The notes under the pieces: generated by a model
Databases searched by the model: none
What the model saw: the letters and a program-made list of their open reading frames with translations, nothing else
Told to the model about the DNA's origin: nothing
Program-made: the position numbers and the translations under genes
NCBI RefSeq assembly: GCF_903946935.1
Contig: NZ_CAJAXH010000311.1
Span: 1 to 64,000 of the forward strand
Reading direction: 5' to 3'
DNA length: 64,000 nucleotides
Origin: an uncultured Thiodictyon sp.
Lineage (GTDB): Bacteria > Pseudomonadota > Gammaproteobacteria > Chromatiales > Chromatiaceae
Part shown: positions 1 to 9,272 of the stretch, in pieces
Layout: every line of letters starts with the position of its first letter
How positions within the stretch are numbered: position 1 is the stretch's first letter

Positions 1-525
1 AGCGCCGTTCTTGAGGGGGATCGTCAACCAACCGTTTCAGCATCGCCGCGCGTCGGCGAGGGGCTGCTGTGCCTACCTTTTCGCGCTGCCGCCGCGTACT
101 CGCCTTGGCCGACCACGATGCGGGGGAGCGGGAATTGCTGCTTATCGCCGGACGACCTTGCAGTTCCACGACCGCCGCCGTCAACGCAGCCACGCGCCAC
201 CAGCCCCCCCGATCAATGCACTTTTTCTCAGCGCCGCTCAGGTCCGGCAGGGATTCCATGGCCAGGAGTTATCCGCCTCCGCGCCTCGTGCTCAAGCAAA
301 ACAAACGCGGCCGGGCCGCGGGACCTGAGTAGTTACCGAACGCCAAGTAATTTACAATCAATATTACGACTTGTTTGAAAAGTTTCGCGGGGCCTGCAAG
401 ACCCTTTTCGGCGAGCATTATGCATTTGCCCCGCAACTGCGCACACTTCACGCTGAGAATTGCAAGATTATCGCGAACAAAAAACCGCAAAACCCTTATC
501 GCATAGGTCTATCGTAAATTTCGCC
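1..525. other. Unassigned region before the MBOAT gene
   Basis: Several short overlapping open frames exist here, but none has a ribosome binding site, a recognisable domain or convincing codon use, and none could be assigned. The right-hand part (about 340-525) is visibly AT-richer than the first 300 bases and probably holds the promoter of the acetyltransferase gene. The left part could be the degraded end of a gene outside the window; I see nothing that proves it. Confidence 0.4.
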
Positions 526-2115
526 ATGCTCTTCAATTCTTACAGCTTTATCTTTATATTCTTGCCGATCGCTTTTGCCGGTATGTTCTGGCTGGGACGA
601 TACAGCCATCGGCTGGCTGCGTTATGGCTGGGGTTAGCGTCGTTGGCTTTTTACGCCGTTTGGGATTCCCGCATGGTCTTGCTGCTACTCGCGTCAGTAG
701 CATTCAACTACGGCGCGGGCTACTGGATAGGAGTGAGCCGAGCCACTGGCGCTGTTGAGCACGCCAAGCATACCTTGATTGCCGCGATTACTTTAAATCT
801 AATGATGCTGGGGTATTTTAAGTACACCAACTTTTTCATCACCTCGGCCAACGCGCTTTTCGGTGGCCATATTCCTGCACTTGACATCATCCTACCCCTG
901 GGCATTTCCTTTTTCACTTTCACCCAGATCGCCTTTCTGGTCGATGCCTATCGCGGGATCGCCCGCGAATACAATTTCATTCACTACCTACTGTTCGTCA
1001 CCTATTTCCCGCATCTGATTGCCGGGCCGGTGTTACACCACAAACAGATGATGCCGCAGTTCGCCAACCCGGCCACGTATCGCATTAGTCCCGAACACAT
1101 GGCCGTAGGGATAACCATTTTTGTGCTGGGCCTAGCCAAGAAAGTGCTGATCGCCGATACGCTTGCCGACTATGCCACGCCGATTTTTGGCGCCGCGAAC
1201 GCGGGCCAACAATTGATGCTTTTCGAAGCCTGGGTCGGCGCGCTGACTTATACGCTGCAACTCTATTTTGATTTCTCCGGCTATTCGGACATGGCCATTG
1301 GGTTGTCGCTGATGTTCAATGTCCGGTTGCCGCTAAATTTCGATTCACCCTATAAGGCGCTCAACATTATAGACTTCTGGCGCCGCTGGCACATGACGTT
1401 GTCGGCCTTTCTGCGCGACTATCTCTACATCCCACTTGGCGGCAATCGTAAAGGCCCATTCCGCCGTTATCTCAACCTCATGGCCACCATGCTACTCGGC
1501 GGCCTGTGGCACGGTGCCGGCTGGACCTTTGTCATCTGGGGCGGATTGCACGGACTCTATCTGACGATCAACCACGGCTGGCGCGAAGTGAAAGCGCGGC
1601 ACGGCTGGGGCGACGGCGGACACTTAGCCAGACTCGTCGCCCGCACACTTACTTTTCTCGCAGTCGTCGTGGCCTGGGTCTTCTTCCGCGCCAACAGCCT
1701 TGCCGCGGCACAATCGGTCTTGGCCGGCATGGTGGGGATGAATGGCATTGCGTTGCCCAACGCGCTCCAAGCACGGCTCTCGACATTGCTGGAAATAGTG
1801 CCACATCAGCAGATTGCGTTCACTGGTTTACTGCCCGCAAGCAACACTGTCGGCGTCCATGCGCTGACTTTTATCGCTGTCGGTCTCGCTCTCGTCTGGC
1901 TGTTCCCCAACGTCCATCAAATTATGCGGAACTACAAACCCACTTGGGAGGATATGGCGAATATGCCCGTGTCCGCCGCCCTACCGCGCGGGTATGTCAC
2001 ACAATTGCTGACCTGGCGGCCGATAACCAGCCATGCTGTTCTGATTGGCCTGTTATTCTATGCTTGCTTGATTTCGCTGACAAAAGTCAGTGAGTTTCTG
2101 TATTTCCAGTTCTAG
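526..2115 (+). CDS. MBOAT family membrane O-acyltransferase (AlgI-like)
   Basis: A 529-residue polytopic protein of the membrane-bound O-acyltransferase family, the type that passes acetyl groups across the inner membrane to a secreted polysaccharide or another surface polymer (AlgI, PatA, DltB relatives). It has about ten hydrophobic segments, the family signature around DFSGYSDMAIG, the RRWHMTLSAFLRDYLYIPLGG block, and the GLWHGAGWTFVIWGGLHG segment carrying the conserved histidine. ATG 526 was chosen because translation there starts directly with a membrane-type N-terminus (MLFNSYSFIFIFLP); the longer frame from 460 adds an unrelated leader. It is followed after 2 bases by the gene at 2118, so the two are probably one operon. 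The substrate polymer cannot be told from sequence. Base composition is lower in GC than the nif genes downstream, which suggests a later acquisition. Confidence 0.88.
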   Translation: MLFNSYSFIFIFLPIAFAGMFWLGRYSHRLAALWLGLASLAFYAVWDSRMVLLLLASVAFNYGAGYWIGVSRATGAVEHAKHTLIAAITLNLMMLGYFKYTNFFITSANALFGGHIPALDIILPLGISFFTFTQIAFLVDAYRGIAREYNFIHYLLFVTYFPHLIAGPVLHHKQMMPQFANPATYRISPEHMAVGITIFVLGLAKKVLIADTLADYATPIFGAANAGQQLMLFEAWVGALTYTLQLYFDFSGYSDMAIGLSLMFNVRLPLNFDSPYKALNIIDFWRRWHMTLSAFLRDYLYIPLGGNRKGPFRRYLNLMATMLLGGLWHGAGWTFVIWGGLHGLYLTINHGWREVKARHGWGDGGHLARLVARTLTFLAVVVAWVFFRANSLAAAQSVLAGMVGMNGIALPNALQARLSTLLEIVPHQQIAFTGLLPASNTVGVHALTFIAVGLALVWLFPNVHQIMRNYKPTWEDMANMPVSAALPRGYVTQLLTWRPITSHAVLIGLLFYACLISLTKVSEFLYFQF

Positions 2116-2117
2116 CC

Positions 2118-3284
2118 ATGCGCCGGTATCTGATCGCTCTGCTTGTCTCGGCAATACTGCCAGCTGCCGCAGTCACCGGAATCAACTGGCTGATTGATCC
2201 ATACCGAATTTTTCACAAACCCTGGGTTCGCGATAACTATTACCTCAATACCAGCAAGATGCGGATCGAGGCCAGCGGGATCATCAACACCGAAGATTTC
2301 GACTCCATCATACTCGGCACCAGCATGGCAGCCAACTTCTCGCCCAATGAGGCAAGTCAAGTCTTCCGAAGCCATTTCGTCAACATCTCCTTGGATGGCT
2401 CCTCGATCGCAGAGCGATCTATTGTATTAGCGTATGCACTCAAGAACAGAAATCTCTCACGGGTGATTTTCTCGCTGGATGGGACATCATCGGGAAACTC
2501 CGCGATAAACGGCACGCCGATCACACCCTATATCCGGCTATATGACGATAACCCACTGAACGATATATTCCTATACGCATCCAACATCAAAATTATGCAG
2601 TATGCGTTGTGTAGAAACAGGGTGTTTTCAAGCAATCGCCTGTGCCCAAACACAAGAGACCTGGAAACCTTGGTCGAGTGGCACTCAGACTGGGACCATC
2701 GCCGGCGATTTGGCGGGCTGTCCAAATGGTTGGCGGCGACCAACAGCGGTCAAGTCCTAAATGCATTACACACAATCGCCGACAGTATCAATGCCATCAA
2801 CTCCGGAAAGATCAAGGAAATCGATTGGACCGAGGTGGCTGCGGCACAGACAAATGGCCAACGGGAATTTAAGGAGACTCTGCTAAGTTTCGCTGCCAAG
2901 TATCCGGCAACGAACTTTTATCTGTTCTTCCCGCCATGCTCGCGTTTGCAGTATGCCATCATGAAACAAAGTACTCCGCAAGCTTTCGAGAATTATCTTG
3001 AAACTGTACGATTCATGGTGCAGGAAAGTGCTCGATACTCAAACATCAAGGTCTTTGGCTTTGAAACCGAATCCTTTCTTGACGACATCGCAAATTACAA
3101 AGACACGAGCCACTACCATCAGCGTTATAATTCCAAAATGCTACGCTGGATGAAGAGCGGTGAGCATCAATTGACTCCGTCGAATCTTGACGCATACATT
3201 GCCGTCATTACTGAGCGGGCAGCCAATTATCCTCTCAAGAACATCGGCGCCCAAATCGACGCCTATTTGGCAAGAAAGCCGTAA
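2118..3284 (+). CDS. Membrane-anchored protein, probable partner of the MBOAT acyltransferase
   Basis: A 388-residue protein with an N-terminal hydrophobic segment (about residues 5-22) and a large domain expected outside the cytoplasm. Residues about 60-75 contain IILGTSMAANFSPNEA, which resembles the Gly-x-Ser nucleophile region of SGNH-like acetyltransferase partners (AlgX/AlgJ type), and HYHQRYNSKM near residue 335 could supply the histidine of such a site. MBOAT acyltransferases commonly work with a separate SGNH-like protein that completes transfer to the polymer, and the 2-base spacing to the MBOAT gene fits this. The SGNH assignment is inference: the rest of the sequence is not recognised. 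The gene is clearly AT-richer than the window average. Confidence 0.65.
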   Translation: MRRYLIALLVSAILPAAAVTGINWLIDPYRIFHKPWVRDNYYLNTSKMRIEASGIINTEDFDSIILGTSMAANFSPNEASQVFRSHFVNISLDGSSIAERSIVLAYALKNRNLSRVIFSLDGTSSGNSAINGTPITPYIRLYDDNPLNDIFLYASNIKIMQYALCRNRVFSSNRLCPNTRDLETLVEWHSDWDHRRRFGGLSKWLAATNSGQVLNALHTIADSINAINSGKIKEIDWTEVAAAQTNGQREFKETLLSFAAKYPATNFYLFFPPCSRLQYAIMKQSTPQAFENYLETVRFMVQESARYSNIKVFGFETESFLDDIANYKDTSHYHQRYNSKMLRWMKSGEHQLTPSNLDAYIAVITERAANYPLKNIGAQIDAYLARKP

Positions 3285-3368
3285 CCCGAGCGGGTCCTGC
3301 TGGCCGCCGTCTTCCATCTTGTCGCGCCCCTTCCAACGCTGACGCCTTGGGCTCGGGAAACGGAGCAT

Positions 3369-3390
3369 GCGCCGAGCTGATGCTCGGCGC
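3369..3390. terminator. Hairpin between convergent genes
   Basis: GCGCCGAGC, loop TGAT, GCTCGGCGC forms a perfect 9-bp stem between the end of the gene at 2118-3284 and the end of nifA. There is no U-tract on either side, so it is either a weak bidirectional terminator or a dispersed palindrome. Confidence 0.4.
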
Positions 3391-3403
3391 TCCAGGGGAC
3401 GAC

Positions 3404-5050
3404 TCAGAACTGCCGCACCTTGATGTTCAAGGTCTGGATCCGATAGGCGATCTGCCGCGGCGTCATGTTGAGCAGACGCGCAGCCTTGGCCTGAACCCAG
3501 CCCGCCTCCTCCAGCGCGGCAATCACCCGCTCGCGCTCGTCCAGGTCGGGATCGTCCAGGTCGACCTTCGGGACCGACTCCATCGGCGATTGGGGACCTG
3601 AATCCGCCTCGGCACCGGCGCCGACAAGAGTGCCGCTCCCCGCACTGGTCGAGCGCCCATCCCAGGCGCTGACATCCAGCCCGGTGAGCTCGATCACCGA
3701 CCGGTCAATGGTGCCATCGGCGCTCATCACGGCCGCCCGCTCCATGCAGTTCTCCAGTTCGCGCACATTGCCGGGCCAGTCGTGACGCATGAGGATGCGC
3801 AGGGCACTGTCGGTGATCGACAGATCCCGGCCCTGCATCCGCGCGACCTTGGTGATCAGGAACCGGGCCAGGTCCGGCACGTCCTCGATCCGCTCGCGCA
3901 ACGCCGGCATGCGGATAGGCATGACGTTGAGCCGGTAATAAAGGTCCTCGCGGAACTCACCGGCGCGCACCTCGGACTCCAGGTCCCGGTTGGTAGCGGC
4001 GATGATGCGCACGTCGACCTTGAGTGTCCGCCCGCCGCCGACCCGCTCGAATTCGCCCTCCTGGAGCACGCGCAGTAGCTTGGCCTGGAAGGCGGGGGTG
4101 ATCTCGCCGATCTCGTCCAGAAACAGGGTGCCACCATCGGCCTGCTCGAAGCGGCCCTTGCGCATGGCCACCGCCCCGGTAAATGAGCCTTTCTCGTGGC
4201 CGAAGAGTTCGGACTCCAACAGGTTGTCCGGTAGGGCCGCGCAGTTGAGCTTGACGAAGGGGGCGCGGGCGCGCGGCGAGTTGTAATGGATGGCGTTGGC
4301 GATCAGCTCCTTGCCCGTGCCCGACTCACCGCGGATCAGGACCGTCGTGGTCCACTTGGCGACCTGCCTGACCTGGTCGAACACGATCCGCATCGGCTGG
4401 GTGTGGCCGATGATGCTATCGAATCCGTGTACGCCCTTCACCTCGCGGCGTAGTTTATCGCGCTCCTCCCGCAGGGCCGCCTGCTCAGCCGCCACCCCGC
4501 GCGCCAGGCGGATGGCCTGGCCGATGAGGTTGGCCACCATCTCCAGGAACCGGGCGCGCTCCTCCAAAAGACCGTCCGCTACCGGTGGCTGGGCGGCGAA
4601 GACCCCAACGGCGGAACCCTCACCGATCCGGATGGGGACCCCGATAAAGGGCAGCTCCGGTCGGTAGAGGTTGAGCCGGTCCAAGAAACGGGGTTCATCC
4701 CCCACCCGGGGCAGAATCCAGGGTTGGTTCTTCTCCAGGATGCGGCCGATCACACCCTCGCCGGGTCGGTAGCGAACCGGCTCGAAGGGGTCGGCGTCCT
4801 CCTCGTTATAGAGTGCGCTGATCATCAGTTCGCCGCTCTCCTCCTCGAGCAGGCTAACCAGACCATTGCACAGCCGGCCGCGCTCGTGTAGCACCCGCAA
4901 CACCTCGCGCAGCGTCTGGCTCAGGTCCAGTGAGCGGCTCAGCACAGTGCTGACCTCATAGAGTGCGGCCAACTGGGTTTCTAAGAGCTCGAGGCGGGCC
5001 GCATCTGTGTTGACTGGGGCCAGTGGATCGCGATTCATCTGCTCACTCAT
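3404..5050 (-). CDS. nifA: Nif-specific transcriptional activator NifA
   Basis: A 548-residue sigma-54-dependent activator of nitrogen-fixation genes. Residues about 15-185 form the GAF domain, about 215-450 the AAA+ domain (Walker A GESGTGKE, Walker [12 protein letters not shown], arginine-containing second region ATNRDLE), and the C-terminus is a Fis-type helix-turn-helix ([19 protein letters not shown]). The linker between AAA+ and DNA-binding domain has no CxxxC cysteine motif, so this is the NifL-controlled class rather than the directly oxygen-sensitive class. The sigma-54 contact loop reads GSFTGA instead of the usual GAFTGA. The start codon overlaps the nifL stop (ATGAGTGA), so translation is coupled to NifL, as expected for an activator and its antagonist made in fixed ratio. 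Confidence 0.95.
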   Translation of the reverse strand: MSEQMNRDPLAPVNTDAARLELLETQLAALYEVSTVLSRSLDLSQTLREVLRVLHERGRLCNGLVSLLEEESGELMISALYNEEDADPFEPVRYRPGEGVIGRILEKNQPWILPRVGDEPRFLDRLNLYRPELPFIGVPIRIGEGSAVGVFAAQPPVADGLLEERARFLEMVANLIGQAIRLARGVAAEQAALREERDKLRREVKGVHGFDSIIGHTQPMRIVFDQVRQVAKWTTTVLIRGESGTGKELIANAIHYNSPRARAPFVKLNCAALPDNLLESELFGHEKGSFTGAVAMRKGRFEQADGGTLFLDEIGEITPAFQAKLLRVLQEGEFERVGGGRTLKVDVRIIAATNRDLESEVRAGEFREDLYYRLNVMPIRMPALRERIEDVPDLARFLITKVARMQGRDLSITDSALRILMRHDWPGNVRELENCMERAAVMSADGTIDRSVIELTGLDVSAWDGRSTSAGSGTLVGAGAEADSGPQSPMESVPKVDLDDPDLDERERVIAALEEAGWVQAKAARLLNMTPRQIAYRIQTLNIKVRQF

Positions 5051-6683
5051 CCGCTGCCACGGCGTTCAGGGTGAGTAGCATGCGGCAGCCGTCCTGATAG
5101 TCCGGATCGACCTCGATACTGCCCCCGTGGGCCGTCACGATCTCCTGGGCCATCGCCAACCCCATGCCGGCGCGCCCACGGCGATTGCGCCAACCGATAT
5201 AGAAGGGCTCGAAGACCCGGTAGCGCTCTCCGCGAGGGATGCCCCGGCCGTTGTCCTGTACGGTCACCTCCACCGCGCCGTCCAACTGGCGGGTGGCGAG
5301 TAACAACTCCCGTTGTGGCCGCCCGGATTCGTTCAGCGCCTGAATAGCATTGTCGATCAAGTGCTTGAAGAGCGAGCGCAACGAATCCTGATGGCCCGAG
5401 AGCGGCGGCAACAGGGGCGCCGGGCGCCAGTCCACCACAATGCCGGCCGCCAGCAGCCGGTCCGTCTCCAGCACCAGGACCTGCCGCAGCAGGTCGTTGA
5501 CGTTGACCATCACCCCGCTCTCGCGCGGACCCTCCGGCAGGGCCGCCTTGAGGGTGTCCAGGGCACGCGCCCCGGAGCGGCTGATCTCCTCCAGCATCCC
5601 GGCCAGGGTCGCAAGGCTGGCATTGCCCCCGCGCGCCATGGCCGCGGCGGCCTGAATCACGTTCATGGGGGCCTGAATCTGATAGATGGCCGCCGCCAGC
5701 GCCTCGCGCATGCCGTGGGCCAACTGCTGCTCGGCTAGCCGCGCGCGCAAGTTCTCCACATGCGCCCGATCCACCTCGCGACGGCGGGCGGTGACCTCGT
5801 TGGCCAGCAGGAGCATCCGCCGCTCGCCCGGCTTCTGGCGACCGAAGAAACCGCGCGCGCTGGGGTCGAATTCGTCTGCCGGAGTGCCGGAGCAGGAGAA
5901 CCAGCGCGGACCGTTCGACCCCGGGACACTGATGCTGACCTCCAGGTCCTTGAATGCTCGCCCGCCCAGACACTCCGCCAGGGGGTCCAGGCCGACCTGC
6001 TCGCGTAGCGCGGAGCTTAGGACCTGAGCTGGCTCCTGCCCGTGCAGCTCACCGGAGAGCTTCTTGTGTTCCCGGTTATTGAGGATCACCCGCCCCTCGG
6101 AATCGAGCAGCACGATCACTACCGGGGCCGCGTCCAGCACCGTCTCGATACGCGCCTTCTGGCGGCGTAGCTCACCCTCCAGCTCGTGTACCTTCGTCAC
6201 GTCACGGTGCATGCCGAGAAAATATTTGAGCTCCCCATGGCAATCAAGTACTGGGGCGATCACCAGTTCAGCCAGATAGTCCCCGCCCTGCTTGGTGCGG
6301 TTGATCAGGGTCCCGGTCCAGGTCTGCTTGCGCTGGATGGTCCGCCACAGGTGCTGATAGACGTTCTGCGGGGTGGCGTGGTTGGAGAGGATCCCCTCGT
6401 TCTTGCCGATTACCTCGTCGCGGCTGTAGCCGGTCAGGACCTCGAATGCACGGTTGGCATAGAGGATGGTCGCGCCGACGTCGGTGATCGAGATGGCCGA
6501 TGGGGCCTGCTCCACGGCCTCGAAAAAGAGCCGTGGCGAGAGCGGGTCGCGGGGGTTGCCCGCCATCAGGGTGAGGGCCTCGATGACCTCCGCCGGGGTG
6601 CCAGCCGGAGGGGCGGCGAGGAACTCACCCAATGCGGTGGCGACGAGCTGTTCCGGGGACTCCGGGGATGGTCGGGCCGACAC
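5043..6683 (-). CDS. nifL: Nitrogen fixation regulatory protein NifL
   Basis: The 546-residue anti-activator that inhibits NifA under oxygen or fixed nitrogen. Domains in order: PAS1 (about residues 55-160, where A. vinelandii NifL binds the redox-sensing FAD), PAS2 (about 180-290), a helical H-like region around [13 protein letters not shown], and a GHKL ATPase domain with N-box [12 protein letters not shown]1 box DNGRGIP and [16 protein letters not shown]. The H-like region lacks the phospho-accepting histidine of true kinases, consistent with NifL acting by protein contact. The start is GTG 6683, preceded by GGAG with a 6-base spacer; the frame is open up to 6965 but the extra N-terminus is basic and without a domain. 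It overlaps nifA by 8 bases. Confidence 0.92.
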   Translation of the reverse strand: MSARPSPESPEQLVATALGEFLAAPPAGTPAEVIEALTLMAGNPRDPLSPRLFFEAVEQAPSAISITDVGATILYANRAFEVLTGYSRDEVIGKNEGILSNHATPQNVYQHLWRTIQRKQTWTGTLINRTKQGGDYLAELVIAPVLDCHGELKYFLGMHRDVTKVHELEGELRRQKARIETVLDAAPVVIVLLDSEGRVILNNREHKKLSGELHGQEPAQVLSSALREQVGLDPLAECLGGRAFKDLEVSISVPGSNGPRWFSCSGTPADEFDPSARGFFGRQKPGERRMLLLANEVTARRREVDRAHVENLRARLAEQQLAHGMREALAAAIYQIQAPMNVIQAAAAMARGGNASLATLAGMLEEISRSGARALDTLKAALPEGPRESGVMVNVNDLLRQVLVLETDRLLAAGIVVDWRPAPLLPPLSGHQDSLRSLFKHLIDNAIQALNESGRPQRELLLATRQLDGAVEVTVQDNGRGIPRGERYRVFEPFYIGWRNRRGRAGMGLAMAQEIVTAHGGSIEVDPDYQDGCRMLLTLNAVAADE

Positions 6684-6848
6684 GGCGTTCTCCAATAGAT
6701 TGGTGTTGGGAAGGTGGAACCGAAAAAGAAAATTTGTCCGCGAATAACCGCGAAAAATGGCAGATACGGCCGGTCGCCCCGCTTGGGGCCGGCCCGTCCG
6801 GCGGCCTGTCGATATTACGACAATTCTACTGGACCGCGGCATGGGTGT

Positions 6849-6864
6849 TGTCGTGTCGTCAACA
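6849..6864 (+). promoter_or_regulatory. NifA upstream activator site TGT-N10-ACA
   Basis: TGT (6849-6851), ten bases, ACA (6862-6864) matches the NifA binding consensus exactly, and the outer bases extend the symmetry (TTGTCG... CGTCAACA). It lies between divergent nifL and rnfB, about 150 bp upstream of the sigma-54 element at 7011, a normal distance for looping activation. Confidence 0.75.
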
Positions 6865-7010
6865 GCCAAGAGGACGGATGACTCCCTCAGCGGCCGCCCG
6901 CCGGGCCGAAGCGGCACTCGCGAATAAGCCGCAACACGCTGATCTTCTAGAGTCTTTAGCTGCACTTTGACCTAAGTTGGGGTTGTCGAAGCACCGCTAC
7001 CAGAAGCACC

Positions 7011-7026
7011 TGGCACCCAGCTTGCA
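7011..7026 (+). promoter_or_regulatory. Sigma-54 (-24/-12) promoter of rnfBCH
   Basis: TGGCAC, five bases, TTGCA: the invariant GG and GC are exactly ten bases apart. It faces rnfB, whose start codon is about 190 bases downstream, leaving an unusually long leader. Together with the NifA site at 6849 it places rnfBCH under nitrogen-fixation control. Confidence 0.8.
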
Positions 7027-7140
7027 TTGTAGTCCCTAAGCAAGGTCCAACGCGCGGCTGCCACGCCGGAAAGGCCTCGGTCCTGCTGGTTGGCGCACCG
7101 CTGGCCGTGGGCCGCTCGCTGATCGGCCCAATGACATTAT

Positions 7141-7170
7141 TTTGCGTTCATTTGCGTTCATTTGCGGACC
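7141..7170 (+). repeat. Tandem decamer TTTGCGTTCA
   Basis: Two exact copies of TTTGCGTTCA followed by TTTGCGGACC, in the leader of rnfB. CGTTCATTTGCGGAC recurs just upstream of the APC permease gene (about 36468-36482), so it is part of a dispersed repeat family. Confidence 0.6.
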
Positions 7171-7217
7171 AAAATTCGTTCTGAGCCGCTGACCGCTTGC
7201 ACCAGAGGCATCGAATC

Positions 7218-7751
7218 ATGCTCGCCGCCATTGGCAGTCTCTCCGTTCTCGGTCTGATCTTGGGCGCGGTCCTCGGGCTCGCCTCCCGCTATCTGCGGGT
7301 GGAGGGTAACCCATTGACTGCACAGGCCCTGGCACTGCTGCCCGGCTCCCAGTGCGGACAGTGCGGTTTCGTTGGCTGCGGCCAGGCGGCCGAGGCACTC
7401 ACCGCGGGCACCGCCCCGCCGACGGTCTGCCCACCCGGCGGGCGGGCCGTCGCCGAGGCCCTGGCCAGCCTGCTCGGCAAGACGGTGGATCTCGCGGGCG
7501 TGGCGGAAAAGGCCCCGACCGTCGCGCACATCAACGAAAACCTGTGTGTCGGGTGTACCAAGTGCTTCAAGCGCTGCCCCACAGACGCAATCATGGGGGC
7601 GAACAACATGATCCATAGCGTCTTCGCGGACGCCTGCATCGGCTGCGAGAAGTGTTTCGAGGTGTGCCCCACCGAGTGCATCGAGATGCGGCCCATCGCG
7701 GCGACCCTGCAAACCTGGTTCTGGCCCAATCCGGCCACGGTAACCGCCTGA
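7218..7751 (+). CDS. rnfB: Electron transport complex subunit RnfB
   Basis: A 177-residue iron-sulfur subunit of the Rnf ferredoxin:NAD oxidoreductase. It has an N-terminal membrane anchor (residues 1-24), an Fe4S domain with CGQCGFVGC and a later CPPGG (about residues 45-80), and two 4Fe-4S ferredoxin motifs, CVGCTKCFKRCP and CIGCEKCFEVCP. ATG 7218 was preferred over the in-frame TTG at 7197 because it begins the typical MLAAI anchor and has AGAGG upstream. In diazotrophs Rnf supplies low-potential ferredoxin or flavodoxin electrons for nitrogenase. It is first in an rnfB-rnfC-rnfH operon; rnfA, which normally precedes it, is not present. Confidence 0.93.
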   Translation: MLAAIGSLSVLGLILGAVLGLASRYLRVEGNPLTAQALALLPGSQCGQCGFVGCGQAAEALTAGTAPPTVCPPGGRAVAEALASLLGKTVDLAGVAEKAPTVAHINENLCVGCTKCFKRCPTDAIMGANNMIHSVFADACIGCEKCFEVCPTECIEMRPIAATLQTWFWPNPATVTA

Positions 7752-7765
7752 GTCGGGAGGCCCCC

Positions 7766-9226
7766 ATGAAGCTCTTTAAGATCCGCGGCGGCGTTCACCC
7801 GGAAGACCGCAAACACCTGGCCGCCAATCAAGCGATCGAGGACCTGCCACTGGCGCCCCTGCTGCACGTCCCCTTACAGCAGCACATCGGCAACCCCGCC
7901 ACGCCGGCGGTGCGCCGTGGCCAGCGGGTCGCCAAAGGCGAGCTCATCGGAGCGGCCCAGGGGCCGATGTCCGCCCCAGTCCATGCCCCGACCTCCGGGC
8001 GCATCATGGGGATCGGCAGCTTCCCGGCCCACCACGCCTCGGGGCTGTCGGTGCGCACCATCACGCTGCAACCCGATGGGGAGGATCGTTGGCTGGAAGG
8101 CTTGGAAGGGGTGCCCGACCCCTTCGCCCTGACACCGGAAGATGTCGCCGCACGGGTTGCGGCGGCCGGCATCGTCGGCATGGGCGGGGCGACCTTTCCC
8201 TCGGCGGTCAAGCTCAACCTGCGCACCAAATACAGTCTGCACACCTTGGTGATCAATGGGGCCGAATGCGAACCCTACCTCACCTGTGACGACCGGCTGA
8301 TGCGCGAGCACGCCGCTGGGGTCCTGGACGGCGCCCGCATCATGGCCCATGCGCTGGGGGTCTCGCGGATCATCATCGGGATCGAAAACAATAAGCCGCA
8401 AGCGCAGGACGCCATGACCGGGGTCGCCGCGCCCTATCCTGAGATCCGGGTGGCCCACCTGCCCATGCGCTTCCCGATGGGTTCCGAAAAACACCTGGTA
8501 CAGACACTCACCGGCCTGGAGACCCCTGCCCGCGGGCTCACGGCCGACATCGGGATCGTCGTCCACAATCCGGCGACCGCCTTCGCGGTCCACCAGGCCC
8601 TGCGCCAGGGCCGGCCACTCGTGGCGCGCTTGGTCACGGTGAGCGGCGCGGCCATCAACCGGCCGCGCAACCTGCGGGTGCCCCTGGGTACCCCGGTGCA
8701 GCACCTGATCGACCACTGCGGCGGCTTCCGGGAGGACCCGGCCAAGCTGGTGAGCGGCGGCCCCATGATGGGCCAACCGCTGCCGAGCACCCGGGTGCCG
8801 ATCGTGAAAGGCAGCAATGGGGTCCTGGCCCTCACCGCGACCGAGATCAACGCTGGCCCGAGCTCGCCCTGTATCCGCTGCGGCAGTTGTGTGGACGCCT
8901 GCCCCTGCGGGCTGCTGCCGCTCAACATGGCCGCCCACGCCCGCGCCGGGGACCTGGAGGGGACGGTGCGCCTGGGGCTCATGGACTGCATCGGCTGCGG
9001 TTCCTGCTCATTTGTCTGCCCGTCGCACATCCCGCTGGTGCAGTTTTTCAACTATGCCAAGGGCGAGATGGCCGCCCGCGGGCGCGCCAAACAGAAGCAG
9101 ACCGAGACCAGGCGCCTGGTAGAGGGCCGCGCGGAGCGGATGGAGGCGATCCAGCGCGCCAAGCGCGAGGCCATGGCGGCGCGCAAGCGCGACACTGCCA
9201 AGCCGGCCGCGGCCGCTGAGGCTTGA
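7766..9226 (+). CDS. rnfC: Electron transport complex subunit RnfC
   Basis: A 486-residue peripheral Rnf subunit that takes electrons from or gives them to NAD(H) through bound FMN. Seen in order: N-terminal RnfC domain (GGVHPEDRK), the Rossmann-like nucleotide-binding part (GMGGATFPSAVKL, NGAECEPYLT), an SLBB region, and two 4Fe-4S motifs near the C-terminus (CIRCGSCVDACPCG and CIGCGSCSFVCPS). The start is ATG 7766 behind GGGAGG; the frame is open from 7652 but that part overlaps rnfB. The C-terminal tail after residue about 440 is short and Ala/Lys/Arg-rich, without the long repeats found in some RnfC proteins. In the same operon as rnfB and rnfH. Confidence 0.95.
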   Translation: MKLFKIRGGVHPEDRKHLAANQAIEDLPLAPLLHVPLQQHIGNPATPAVRRGQRVAKGELIGAAQGPMSAPVHAPTSGRIMGIGSFPAHHASGLSVRTITLQPDGEDRWLEGLEGVPDPFALTPEDVAARVAAAGIVGMGGATFPSAVKLNLRTKYSLHTLVINGAECEPYLTCDDRLMREHAAGVLDGARIMAHALGVSRIIIGIENNKPQAQDAMTGVAAPYPEIRVAHLPMRFPMGSEKHLVQTLTGLETPARGLTADIGIVVHNPATAFAVHQALRQGRPLVARLVTVSGAAINRPRNLRVPLGTPVQHLIDHCGGFREDPAKLVSGGPMMGQPLPSTRVPIVKGSNGVLALTATEINAGPSSPCIRCGSCVDACPCGLLPLNMAAHARAGDLEGTVRLGLMDCIGCGSCSFVCPSHIPLVQFFNYAKGEMAARGRAKQKQTETRRLVEGRAERMEAIQRAKREAMAARKRDTAKPAAAAEA

Positions 9227-9272
9227 GCAAGAGGCGGACAACCACTTTCGATTTGACCCTGGAGGTTACCCA

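Noticed and set aside
11-378. Three overlapping frames at the left end
   Set aside because: No ribosome site, no domain and mutually exclusive frames; arginine/proline-rich products typical of GC-rich non-coding DNA.
7874-8938. Long frame opposite rnfC (354 residues)
   Set aside because: It is the antisense shadow of rnfC, whose motifs and ribosome site are clear.
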